A DNA stretch of 64,000 nt from Owenia fusiformis (taxonomy: Eukaryota > Annelida > Polychaeta > Sabellida > Oweniidae). Shown in pieces: positions 23,401 through 34,700 of this stretch (position 1 is its first letter; each line of letters starts with the position of its first letter). The notes under the pieces were generated by a model. The model was given only the letters and a program-made list of their open reading frames with translations. It was not told where the DNA came from and searched no databases. The stretch is taken from contig CAIIXF020000008.1 in NCBI GenBank assembly GCA_903813345.2, forward strand, positions 30,196,005 to 30,260,004. The letters run 5' to 3'. The position numbers were made by a program, and so were the translations under genes.

Positions 23401-24717
23401 ATGTTTGTTTCTGTTTTAGGTGTACTTCTATCACTATGGGTTTTTGCAGTGATAGTTTTGGCGTTGGTGCCCAAAACCGAAAGCATTACCACGTCAGAAA
23501 AGCAAGCGATCAAGAAAGGTTTGCAAACAGGGAAAGAAATTTTTGATCTTATTAAAGAACAAAAGTTTCATGAAACGTTAACAAAAGTTGCCACAAATGT
23601 CAAAGGGTTCCTTGGTGCATTGGGCCCATTTATTGGTCTTGTTATGGCATTCGTGCCAGCAGCAGATTCAGCAGAGTTGGAATTTATGAAAAAAATGATG
23701 GACGAAATTAATACCCACTTCGAAAGGGTAGACTCTCGCTTTAATGACATCGAACGATTAATTAAGTGGGCCGGAATATCGATTCAATTTGGGGAAATAC
23801 AAGCATCACTCGAGGTTTTGACGGAAGAATATCGTCTTTTTTATTCCAGTTCAGCACCAGAAGCTGATAGAAAGTCCTTATTTATGAAGAGCTACGACGA
23901 CAATTATAACCTTGCCGGCACAAGATTGTACCTGGCAGTTGTTACTCAACAAGGCTACTTTAACGAAAACCTCGGACAAGCGGTAATGCGTTACACAAAA
24001 TATGACCGCAAGATGACAGAATATTTTCTTCTTGGAATTCTTGACATGATCTTACAAGCGATAATACTTGAACTTGGTTATTACGAAATGAATATGTTTA
24101 CAGAAATAAAACAAGAAAGGGAGACAGAGTGGAACACACGACTGAATAACTTAAGACTGAAATATGAACAGATAGACGAGGACGTTAAGAATAGGTACCA
24201 TATCCAGTCGAAAGAGGAAATATTAGAATATGCCAGGGATAATACCGGAATGAGTAATGAACAATTAAGCAGCGGATTGTTCAGTTTATTAGAGAAGAAG
24301 TATTATTGGCGGGTGTGGTTTGTTTTAGTTTACGATCCGATTACTGGTTCCTATAGCAATAAAGCGGATGTGTGTGGTGGACATATTCTACTTGAACAAA
24401 ACGGGCGTAACATCGTTGTCGCAAGCAAGGACAAAGCTGAACAGAGGATGGATCCGAATAACGCATTAAAAGAATTGCAAAAGTTTTCCGAAAAATTTGT
24501 TACTCTTTTCATGCAGAATTATGGAATATTGAAGGTCTACTATGACACAATGGTACTCAACCCCCTCAACGCTGAAGCATATTACAACGTGGCTGACAAA
24601 ACAAGTTCCTGTAGTTTTGCTGTCGTGGATAAGGATGCTAATGTATTCTACAAATCCAGTGAGAACAGAGCAGTGTCCCGTGAATTATTTTATGTCAAAA
24701 TGTTTATGTTTGGTTAA
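23401..24717 (+). CDS. SE-cephalotoxin/rapunzel-like secreted protein, copy 2
   Basis: Whole paralogue of copy 1: the same hydrophobic helix (GFLGALGPFIGLVMAFVP), the D-x-RF amphipathic stretch (FERVDSRFNDIERLIKW), the MRYTKYDRKMTEYFLLGILD block and the Cys-containing C-terminal strands. Two start models are possible. (a) As in copy 1, a first exon lies far upstream and joins a phase-1 acceptor at 23,418-23,419 (tttctgttttag), giving G-V-L-L-S-L-W and then the signal core. (b) Translation starts at the ATG at 23,401, which lies in what would be the intron end and gives MFVSVLGVLLSLWVFAVIVL, itself a good signal peptide, with 438 residues in total. The frame stays open further upstream only because it reads into a MITE end. 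I give 23,401 because the upstream exon could not be found. A possible polyadenylation signal is near 24,910. Confidence 0.75.
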   Translation: MFVSVLGVLLSLWVFAVIVLALVPKTESITTSEKQAIKKGLQTGKEIFDLIKEQKFHETLTKVATNVKGFLGALGPFIGLVMAFVPAADSAELEFMKKMMDEINTHFERVDSRFNDIERLIKWAGISIQFGEIQASLEVLTEEYRLFYSSSAPEADRKSLFMKSYDDNYNLAGTRLYLAVVTQQGYFNENLGQAVMRYTKYDRKMTEYFLLGILDMILQAIILELGYYEMNMFTEIKQERETEWNTRLNNLRLKYEQIDEDVKNRYHIQSKEEILEYARDNTGMSNEQLSSGLFSLLEKKYYWRVWFVLVYDPITGSYSNKADVCGGHILLEQNGRNIVVASKDKAEQRMDPNNALKELQKFSEKFVTLFMQNYGILKVYYDTMVLNPLNAEAYYNVADKTSSCSFAVVDKDANVFYKSSENRAVSRELFYVKMFMFG

Positions 24718-24803
24718 AGAGTAAAGAACTGATTCTTATGTAGTACCCAGCACTTTGATTTAACCCTAAATTATGATCATTGCAGAAATCTCATAACTGT
24801 ATT

Positions 24804-25510
24804 TTATGTCACGTTGCTGTCATGTGATACTATGACGTTACCCAATTAGAAAGAACAACATGTAACAATGCGGTTGGTGGCTCAATTTGCTTGTATTAAT
24901 TTTTCACAAATAATAAATTACATGTATACATATATTTTACAACATACATGTGTATAGTCAAATACAAAAACAATATTATGTAATATTATATAATATGGGG
25001 CTAAAAATAGGGTGGAGGAGGGGATGTGAAGGTTAAATTATAATATTTATGTTACATTTATCATAGAATACAGTTAATATTGATAAAACGTATCACTATC
25101 AGATATAAATACACGTGTTCTCATCTAATAAGCAGTATGTACAATGTATCCCTTCAAGGGAGGGCTATCTACAAAGTTGATTATTATAATGAACTAAATC
25201 TGTGAATTATTATGATTGGTGGATTGGTTAGATCCGAAGGACCGCCCATTAAAACTCCAAAAGAAGATGAAGCAGTGCTATAAATAAGATAATTGTCATT
25301 ATCGAAATTTATGTCACGTTTCTGTCATGTGATACTAGACGTTACCCAATTAGAAAGAACAACATATAACAATGCGGTTGGTGGCTCAATTTGCTTGTAT
25401 TAATTTTTCACAAATAATAAATTACATGTATACATATATTTTACAACATACATGTGTATAGTCAAATACAAAAACAATATTATGTAATATTATATAATAT
25501 GGGGCTAAAA
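24804..25510 (+). repeat. Direct duplication downstream of copy 2 (two units of about 205 bp, 505 bp apart)
   Basis: 24,804-25,008 and 25,309-25,510 are nearly identical (shared words gttacccaattagaaagaac, caatgcggttggtggctcaa, aatattatataatatggggc). The first unit follows the stop codon of copy 2 by under 100 bases. No coding. The remaining sequence up to 25,850 shows nothing else. Confidence 0.8.
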
Positions 25511-25852
25511 GCACCCATCGCAAAGCGAGCCCCATCCTTTAATGAAGCAATTATACATCGTAAACTAGTCATACATGTAGCTTAATTAGTTGAATATAAT
25601 AAAGAAACAATGAAACACACTAATAACAAAATCCAACAGGTGTCTCCTCCATGTCATTGTAAACATGTGTATGTACATAATGCAATACAAAAATACAAAA
25701 AACATGGCATAAAATGTATTTTGGGCGTCACTAATGACCTTTATTCCATAAGTGGTTTCAGTAACTTTTTTACAAGAGGCAGATGAGAAATACAAGGGGC
25801 GGCATTCAAAATAACCAATTTTACACTCCCGAAAATGCAAATTCTTGTTATT

Positions 25853-26390
25853 CACTGGTGATCCGCTCAATTACGCTGGTTACCGAAACGGTTCGTTTTG
25901 GTAACAAAATGTTGGAACGTCGAAGGTACGATTTTTCTTTTTTCCTTATTTCGCGCGTTTTAGGCAGAATCCCAACGACATTTTTTCTCACAAACTAGTA
26001 TCAGCACCATAATTATGTTTTAGAAAATGTACATGTTTGCGAAAAAATAGGTCAGAAGACAACAGAATCGTCGATTTAATTCCTCACTTAAGTTACATAA
26101 ACGGTTTGGGTTAAAAGTGCAGATCTTACCTGTTTTTCGAAAAACCGTTTATGTAACTTAAGTGAGGAATTAAATAGACGATTCTGTTGTCTTCTGAACT
26201 ATTTATTCAAAAATATGTACATTTTCTTAAACATATGATACCGATACACGTTTGTGTAAAAGATGTCGTGGAAATTCTGCATACAACGTGTGAAATAAGG
26301 AAAAAGAAAAATCGTACCTTCGATGTTCCGACATTTTGTTACCATGACGAGCCGTTTCGGTAACCAGCGTAATCGAGTGGAGCACCAGTG
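25853..26390. mobile_element. Palindromic element, arms about 250 bp
   Basis: cactggtgatccgctcaatt and attacgctggttaccgaaac at the left recur inverted at 26,356-26,390. The arms meet near 26,120 (aaaccgtttatgtaacttaa pairs with its inverse). No coding. The near-perfect hairpin is like a foldback MITE. Confidence 0.75.
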
Positions 26391-26758
26391 TTATTATAGC
26401 GTCGGCGCACCGAAAGTGGATGAATGGACAGGGAATGTCGAAATTAAATTTGATCTAATCCACTTATTATTGTTCTTGTAAGATTAAAGGCAAAATATAC
26501 TAAATGTCACAGAAGTGCAAGGATGAACAATTCACCTGTGAATATATTTCAGACAATGTATCTCATATACAAGAGTATTGCACAGTCATTCAAAGTTTTG
26601 AACATTGAATCCTATTGAGAGGTGATTTAAAAGATTTTACGTATTGCAGGTTTTCCAAAGTCATTTCCACGTGTGATATTGTCAATTTAATTGACCACAA
26701 GACACGGGCTACACAAAATAACACCTTGAACTGTGGAATGACTAGGGCAACTTATATA

Positions 26759-27824
26759 CGAGGGTTGTCCCAGAAGTAATGCACTATATGCTCTAACTTT
26801 CTTTAATATTCTTCAATTCAGCTGAAATTTTGTGTATGTAACAATTGAAGTTTTATCTATTATATACTGAAGTTTCAGCATCCAACATTAATATTAAGTC
26901 TCAATATGGTTGCTATAACAACATGGGGGTAGGGGTGGGCGGGGCAGGTACCAATTTTTCTAATTATGAAAAGATCTAAAGTGTTATTTTATTAACATTT
27001 CTTTCCTTTAAATGGTCAAAATGTTTGGGAAATTGTTTAATTTATTCAGCATGATGTTAACCAAGTACAAATAATGACATTTATCACTGTGATGTCATAA
27101 TACCACATTTATATAGTCACGAATTCAAATACAGTCACAGTCTAGAAATTTCAAAAATGGCTGCAATTCTCATCTGATAACAGAAGGCCTTGCGTTTGGT
27201 GGCCTAATTTCATACTTCACTTGGACTCACAGCCACGCAAAACAATGCTACCATGAAGAAAGTATATAAGGAGTATATACCAGATAGAAGTACAATTATA
27301 GGGTGGCAGAAGAGATTTAAAAGAGACGATTTGACCCTGGATGACAACTCAAAACATAGGAGGCAAAAACTCCACAAGTCAAAGTTGAAGAAATTGCCGA
27401 GAGTGTTTGACCTGACAGGCATCAAAAGTACATAACAAGCAAAGAGCAATATTTTGAGAAAATGTGAAATGGGACACTGTGCAATATACATTCATTAAAT
27501 CTAGAATGTGCTCAGAGTAATTTAGTATCATAAAATGTATTTTTGAGCATACTTCTTGTAGCTACACCAAATGGCATTTGTTGATTAATTATTTCATATT
27601 TTCAATTTTTTATTCCTTTTGACGTGACTGTATAACCTGCCCCGCCCTACCCAAACGCACCGACTTGATTTTATTATAACATCAATATAGTTTTATCAGT
27701 CGACTTGAATTTTTCTAGAATAATCAAAATGTCTCTCAGGAACATTTCCTGAAAATTTCATAGAAAAATATCAATTATTGATAAAGTTAGAGCATATAGT
27801 GCATTACTTCTGGGACAACCCTCG
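26759..27824 (+). mobile_element. mariner relic, about 1.07 kb
   Basis: The termini are long inverted repeats (cgagggttgtcccagaagta at the left, exactly inverted at the right, extending to ctctaacttt), flanked by TA. A frame at 27,253-27,435 reads ATG...VYKEYIPDRSTIIGWQKRFK and then RDDLTLDDNSKHRR. This matches the N-terminal helix-turn-helix segment of mariner transposases (the W-x-x-RF-x-x-G-D-x-x-L-x-D region). The catalytic DDD part is missing, so the element is non-autonomous. Confidence 0.75.
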
Positions 27825-28186
27825 TAGAATGCCATTTTTACCTTTTATATTCTTATGAAAATAAATTATGATTTACTCTTCCACAGGTTTCATTTTACAA
27901 ATTCAAATGCACTTCCCGGGTTGAACACTCAATATAGAATGCAACCTGTGTGAATAGAATGCAACCTGTGTGTATACAATGTACAGGGCGTTCAATAAGT
28001 ACTGATAAAATGATGTGACTTTTTTAATCTCCCCCCCCCCCCCTAAAACTAAAGACAATATTTGGCTTCTGACAACCAGCGAATTATAGAAAACAAACGG
28101 CGATTTTGGACTCTCGCCCCCTGCTATTGAAAGCCCAGCATATGTTTTTTTAATTTTTTCAACTTAGAATCTTGAATCGTTGTTGC

Positions 28187-29253
28187 CTAATTGCTGGAGC
28201 CAACGTGAACACCCAGACACGTCATATGGATGTAAAATCGTTGGAGTATGAACTTATAGAGGTCATAATCATCTGCTAACACTTCTCTCATCACGGCAAT
28301 ACTTGCGTTGTTTGGTCGAACTTTATTGTGCCCGACATTTACTTTTTTCTTCTTTTTTTGTTTGTATGCCACAGACAATTCATTTTTAAACCGAGGTAAA
28401 ATAGTCTCCATGGCAACCAATGTTTCTTTGAAATGCTCAGTTATTCCAATGAATGAATAATATTTCTCAATATTGGTTTTAGCTCTTTCAATAGACACCA
28501 TGGAAGAATCGATGTCCATATATTGACCAGAAAACCACCTTGGGTATATTGATTCAATATGTGTCCCTTTGCATCCAGAAAATGGTCTGGTTTTTAAACA
28601 CATTGCTGTCTCCTTCGCGTTTCTACCCATGCAATTAGACTGTCGTATCCACAACTGGAGGCAGTACCCCAGAGTTTGTTTAATCTCGGCACGTGTAAGT
28701 TTCAGTCGCTTTATATGGTACGAATTTGACGTATGATAGTAATACAAAGATACATTATCCACCTTTCGACGGGATCTCGAACTAAGTCTATGAATAAAGG
28801 CTGCTTGTATCCCATCTCATTAAAATCAAAGAAACCTAAATGTCCCCTAAAGATGTATGGCTTTTTTGTGAATGGTAGAACTTGTGTTTTAACAAATTTC
28901 TGCCTACTTGACAAGTCGGTTACCTTAAGTAGATTCTGTATCACCAGAGGCTTTGTATAATGCGTTGAATACTTTTTAGAAGAATCGCAAGCATCTGACA
29001 AAATCTGCATAAACGTTGTACTTGCACATTTGGATAATTCAGTGTAGATGATGAGATCTTCATTCCGATTTTCTTTTGAATATCCTTTCAGATTGAATCC
29101 TCTGTCACAGGTTAGATTTACCTCTGTCTTTTGTTTTTTATGTACAGGCACACCAGATGGTGTCACTTGCCTCAGCAATCTTAAAACTGAAAAATACAAT
29201 ACTAGTGCAGTTGTTAAGATAGCGAATAAAATGTATCGAAAAGAACGTGCCAT
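28187..29253 (-). CDS. Heparan/uronyl 2-O-sulfotransferase-like, single exon with one frame break
   Basis: Type II Golgi membrane enzyme that would transfer sulfate from PAPS to uronic acid of a glycosaminoglycan. The start is MARSFRYILF with one membrane anchor (about residues 7-24). Residues 68-85 hold the 5-prime-phosphosulfate loop (YTELSKCASTTFMQIL, compare PKTAST in HS2ST). RGHLGFFDF fits the catalytic His region, and FIDLVRDPVERW (to residue 165) is the 3-prime-phosphate site. Just after this the frame shifts by one base near 28,745-28,755. The second frame goes on SLYYYHTSNSYHIKRL and later YYSFIGITEHFKETLVAMET, ending at 28,187. The combined length of about 350 matches HS2ST (356). 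The break may be a real null allele or a sequencing/assembly error. No intron is needed. It lies 2.4 kb beyond the 3-prime end of the chimeric gene, on the same strand. Confidence 0.75.
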
Positions 29254-29771
29254 TTTCAGAAGACTTCCGAATAAAATACGTTTATATGGACTTTTCTCTC
29301 GATTATAATCTAGATTAATATCAATCTCTACTAATCCAATAAGCCTTTAAGTACGGAAAGCGAAAGGGGTGAATAGTGTGACATAATGGAATTATTTCTG
29401 AAGAAATTGGATTTGTTGGTGAGAATGGTAACTGTGATTTAAATCGTCGCATTGGTCCGTCTACTGTGAAACCATTTGGAAGATACGTTATTTTACATAC
29501 CGTCAACCCTGCTGTAACACCAATTCGTTAAAAGTTGCGACGTCATATCAGAGTTTAGAAACACAATGCAAAATTATGATGACCATAACTTAGAATGATA
29601 TAGAATATGAACACAGAATGAATATGCAAATACGCTTGTGAAACACTATCGATAATACGTCAATAATAAGAAGTACATTTTTGGATTTTCGTATTTTGAA
29701 CTTTTTGACAACAAAATAAATCGCAATACATTCCAATGGTATGCTATTTTTAAACGTTTGTTTCTATTTAA

Positions 29772-31016
29772 GGTGAACAGCTGAAAGTATTACTACGTCA
29801 GAAAAGAAAGCAATCAAGAAAGGCTTGCAGATGGGAAAATAAATTTTTGATCTTATTAAAGAACATAAGTTTCATGAAACGATAACAAAAGTAGCAATTA
29901 ATGCTAAAGGGTGCATTGGGCCCATTTATTGGTTTAGTTAAGACATTCGTGCCAGCAGAAGATTCAGCAGAGTTGACATTTATGAAAAAAATGATGAACG
30001 AAATTAATACCCACTTCGACAGGGTAGACTCTCGATTTAATGATGTTGAACGATTAATTAAGTGGGCTGAAACATCGGTTCAGTTTGGGGAAATACAAAC
30101 ATCACTCAAGGTTTTGACAGAAGAATACCGGCTCTTTTATTCTAGTTCAGCACCGGAGGCAGATAAAAAATCCGTATTTATAAAGAGCTACGACGACAAT
30201 TATAAGCTTGCTGGCACAAGATTGTACCTGGCAGTTGTTACTCAACAAGGCTACTTTAACGAAAACCTTAGACAATCGGTAATGCGTTACACACAAAATG
30301 ACCGCAAAATGACAGAATATTTTCTTCTCGGAATCCTTGACATGATCTTACAAGCAATTATACTTGAACTTGGTTATTACGAAATGAATATATTTACAAG
30401 GATAAAACAAGAAAGGGAAAATGAATGGGAGTTAAGACTGAATGACTTAAGACTGAAATATCGACAGATCGACGAAGACGTTAAGAATAGGTACCATATC
30501 CAGTCTAAAGAGGAAATATTAAAATATGCCAGGGATAATACCGGAATGAGTAATGAACAATTAAGCAGCGGATTGTTCAGTTTATTAGAGAAGAAGTATT
30601 ATTGGCGGGTGTGGTTTGTTTTAGTTTACGATCCGATAACTGCTTCGTCTAAACATAAAGCGAACGTATGTGGTGGGCACATACTTTTTGGACAATACGG
30701 ACGTAACATCGTAGTAGCAAGCAAGGACAAAGCGCAACCAAAAATGGAGCTGAGAAAAGCATTACAAGAATTGCAAAAGTTTTACGTATATATTGTCCCT
30801 GCGTACTATGGTGATCTGAATTTGCTGGAGGTTTTTTATAATGGCCAGAAGGCAATCGATTCTTACGACGCTGGAGCACTTTATAATATGGCTGACAAAA
30901 CAAGTTCCTGTAGCTTTGCTGTTGTGGATAAAGATGCAAATGCATTCTACAAATCGAGTGCGAACAGAGCAGTGTCCCGTAAATTATTTATTTTTAAAAT
31001 GTTCATGTTTGGTTAA
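29772..31016 (+). pseudogene. Broken copy 3 of the SE-cephalotoxin/rapunzel-like family
   Basis: Relic of the same family as copies 1 and 2, closest to copy 2 (by eye about 85% of residues alike). The longest open part is 29,901-31,016. The copy is broken, with about three breaks, and no first exon was found. The closeness to copy 2 points to a recent duplication. The 2-O-sulfotransferase-like gene lies between the two on the other strand. Confidence 0.75.
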
Positions 31017-31604
31017 ACATGGTGGAACATTTGCATAAACGAAGTGTTGACTTGGCACAATAAGCCTTTAGGAGAGGACCATATTTGTTATCTTTTTTTG
31101 CTTCGCTGTATTTAAGATTATCAAAACAGTTTACAACATATATAAATTATAATGTGCAATTGAATAACGCATAAACAACCATTTGCATGTATGGACAGAG
31201 ACACAGACAGAGAGAAGGAGATCTCGCTAAGTTTGTGTACTTTTGTCTCAAAGTGAATACATAAAGATTTCAAAACATAAATATTCTTAATATGGTATCA
31301 TAAATACTTTTGAGTCAAGTTAAACAACAACTTACGAAATAGTCGTCCCCTTTCAGAGAAATTCATTGTAAATGATTATAAACGATGTGTGTCAACTGAT
31401 GACGTTACAAGGTATGTAACTATGCTCGGTGCTATACTATCATCCTACCTTGATTCTTGAAGACGATACTTCTAACAATTTTAAAGGCCGGACTATTTGA
31501 CTTGGCTTAAGAAATATATTTCAATCAATTTATTTATATGCTTGCAGATGCATACAAGGCAATAAAATCATAAATAAGACAACTCTTCTCCATGCGAATG
31601 TTCT
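31017..31604. other. Convergent intergenic spacer, nothing recognised
   Basis: About 0.6 kb between copy 3 (plus strand) and the 3-prime end of the chimeric gene (minus strand). It is AT-rich, with no frame or repeat that can be supported. Confidence 0.4.
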
Positions 31605-31645
31605 TTTATTTATTTATTTATTTATTTATTTTTGTTTATTTATAA
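31605..31645 (-). terminator. Polyadenylation signal cluster of the chimeric gene
   Basis: On the minus strand the stop codon TAA is followed directly by overlapping AATAAA hexamers in a (TAAA)n microsatellite. The first hexamer overlaps the stop codon region, giving a very short predicted 3-prime UTR. Confidence 0.5.
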
Positions 31646-31783
31646 CCAAGGTAACCATGCGTCAACACTTTCGCGTGCATTTATTTTCACGGGTTTAGGT
31701 TTTCCTTTGGGATCAGGACAAGGGTGTGGTTCCCTTATGGTGCCATTTTGGAGCTCCTTCAATCGATCTAACATTACTTTGAC
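31640..31783 (-). CDS. Exon 19: sulfatase C-terminus and stop
   Basis: 47 codons and [31 protein letters not shown], then DAWLPWL at the very end. It parallels the closing helix, Pro/Cys stretch and W-x-P-W-x ending of arylsulfatase B. Confidence 0.88.
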   Translation of the reverse strand, partial: VKVMLDRLKELQNGTIREPHPCPDPKGKPKPVKINARESVDAWLPWL

Positions 31784-34700
31784 CTGGAATAAGATTCATT
31801 CCAAATTATGACAGGACTAGTTTATTTTATTTTCTGCAATACTCGTCACAATGAATTGGTCTGATTGAAATATCCGTTTTTTATGTGTTTCTGATATTTT
31901 GTCTGCGCTAGCACACCGACATTTGAAAGTTGTTATATTTTCAAACCAATGGTTGCAAACGTTCAATGGTTGAAAATAGGGAGTTTAAGCTTGCATATAA
32001 AATCGAAACGACAACCTATACGTATGACCAATCGACCGTACACATGAATTGTTTAAATATTTTACGTTTACGTCTAGGTTGTGAAAAACATTGCAAGCTT
32101 AAACTCCCTCATAAGGACGAAAACCTGGAATAGTACCTTACTATTCTTACACTATTCTCACCTGTGACGGGTTAGCTGCACTCAAGTCCTTCTTCTCAGT
32201 TGGATCGTCCTTGATATTGTATAAATGTATATTGCTGACGTCATCAGGGTTTGGTTCAATCGTGACAAGATTGGGGTACTCGGCCGGGGCGGTCCAACCA
32301 GTAAAACCTCCCACTTTGGTCCCTTTAGATGGAGCATATTGTGATGAAATGACTGACTAATGTGAACAAGAATGGTTACATAAGTTTGAATATAAATTAT
32401 CAATCCTATTTATAAGTCAGTTTATTGACATAGATAACTACATAACATGCATGAATTTTAGAAATCGATATATTGAGCACTTTGTGACACTCGGTTGGTA
32501 ATTATAATATTAACATACTCCCTGTGAACAACTTGAAATTGTCCATTCTCAGTACAGCCTGAATTGAACTGTCAAAGGTGTTTTTATAGAGGGGTTTTCC
32601 TAGTTTTGGCATCTCCACGTTTAAACTGTGTAAGATTTCTTTCCTCGGACTATCTATGTAAGTACTAAAAGCAGATAGATACAATATCTCGATTTGTTTG
32701 TAAAGGAGGAGGGAAATTAGCGCAACAGATTTTGTACAGTCATATGTTGGATTTTGGCCATTTTCTGAGGATTTAAACAATTGCATATGTTAGGCCAATG
32801 CATTACCTCCAGGAAAATCACTTCTAGAGATGATAAAATAATTTCGACTTTGAGACAGGTTAGATGCAAACAACCCACCCACATGATTTTTCTGAAATGT
32901 TTTCCTATTTTTCGACCCCTTCCATCCCTGCTTTTTTAAATTTTTCTTGCATCAATATGTTGCATTTTGACACATAGTTAACCACTTTAAAGGAATAAGT
33001 GATTCCTGCAGGGGTTTTAAAGATACCCATTATGGGTGACCAAACTTAGCTGAAAGCAATGATTTTTCCTATGGGAAAATAACATGGAAAATATTGTTTT
33101 CCACTTTATCTAAATGGAATCATTTATTCCTTTTAAGGGATCAACTGTGTGTCAAAACGCAACATATTGATACAAGAAAAATTAAAAAAGAAAGGATGGA
33201 AGGGGTTGAAAATCAGGAAAACATTTCAGAAAAAACATGTGGGTGGGTTGTTTGCATCTACCCCGTCTCAAAGTCAAAATTATTTTATCATCTCTAGAAG
33301 TGATTTTCCTGGAGGTAAAACATTCGCCTAACATATGCACCTGTTTAAATCCCCAGGAAATGGCCGAAATCCAACATGTGATTGTCCAAAATCTGTTGCC
33401 CTAACCTCCCTCCTCCTTTTGACTGCGTTTTTGAACTGCCCGCAGTGCAAGTCATATGCATAATATTTAATAAGTTAACCCTAAGTGCTCGTGGCACCAA
33501 AGGCAGTTCACGCTAAGAACTGGAGTTATGACATTTACTTTAAATACCCATCGCATGTAATATACATCATGACTAACAAATTATAAATTGTTTTTAAAAA
33601 ACTAAGTACTCCATGCTCTGACAGTAACAATTGTCGGATTGTTTTTATATGGAAGAGCGTCAATTCTAACGGAGCCGGTTAGGTGAAACTCCGATTCTTT
33701 AGGGTCAAGGTTTGGAGTTTTGGTTTGTATTAGGATTTGAATTATGGTTAGGTGTTATGAATCGGGTTTGGGCCAGGGTTGAAATATCTCCGGCCATCGT
33801 TCCGAACCAGAAACCGGTACCCTTTTTTACCTACCAGATAGACGACCAAATGTCGTGAGAGTCTTCGCCAGATCCACCTATAGGTGCCCTTGCGAGATTA
33901 AGGAATGTCTTATACCAATCTGACACATGGTAGAGCTGAGAGTTCGATTCGTTATAGGTCTTGGCTGTAAATATATAAGCGCATATGCCTAAAGGGAAGG
34001 GTGACTAAAAACTTTAAAGAAAGCCAACAAGAAAATCAAACTGTAAGTGTAAATCTGTCATAAGAAAAGTAGACCCTATATATTATTATTATTATTATTA
34101 TGAGCTTTATTATACTTGTATCCCACATTTGGGCAAAGTGTACAGCTTAAACAGAAAAAAAATGAAAAAGCTTAACTAATTATCTATATAGTATATTAAC
34201 TAATCAAAGGGTGCTTGATCATTGCAAGATTTTATTGGATGCATTTCGTGTTTTTTTCTCTCTCGATAAAAATATTAGATATATATTTTGCTAGTATATT
34301 TAATATTATTCCCTCTGAATTAAATAGAAACATTAATTTATGTTCCACGTTATTCATGTTTTCTAAATTTTGACAGTGTTTTTTTATTTTATCCATGTAA
34401 CTTGACCGAACATCTTTTAACTTATTGCATTCTAATAGGTAATGACATTCTGAACCGGTTTTCTTGTTACACATTAAACATTTTCTTTCTTCAATAGGGG
34501 TAATTGGTTTTGTGTAACGACCTGTTTCGATTTCTAATTTATGTGCGCTAATTCTTAGCTTTGTCAAGTTATTTCTGTCTATTTCATTTTTGATTAAATC
34601 CAAGTAGGGTTCCTTGTTCCATTTTGCTTTTATTATCTTATAAAACCTCAATTTACCATTATTTGATTTTATTTTAGTTTCCCAAAATTGTATGTATCTA

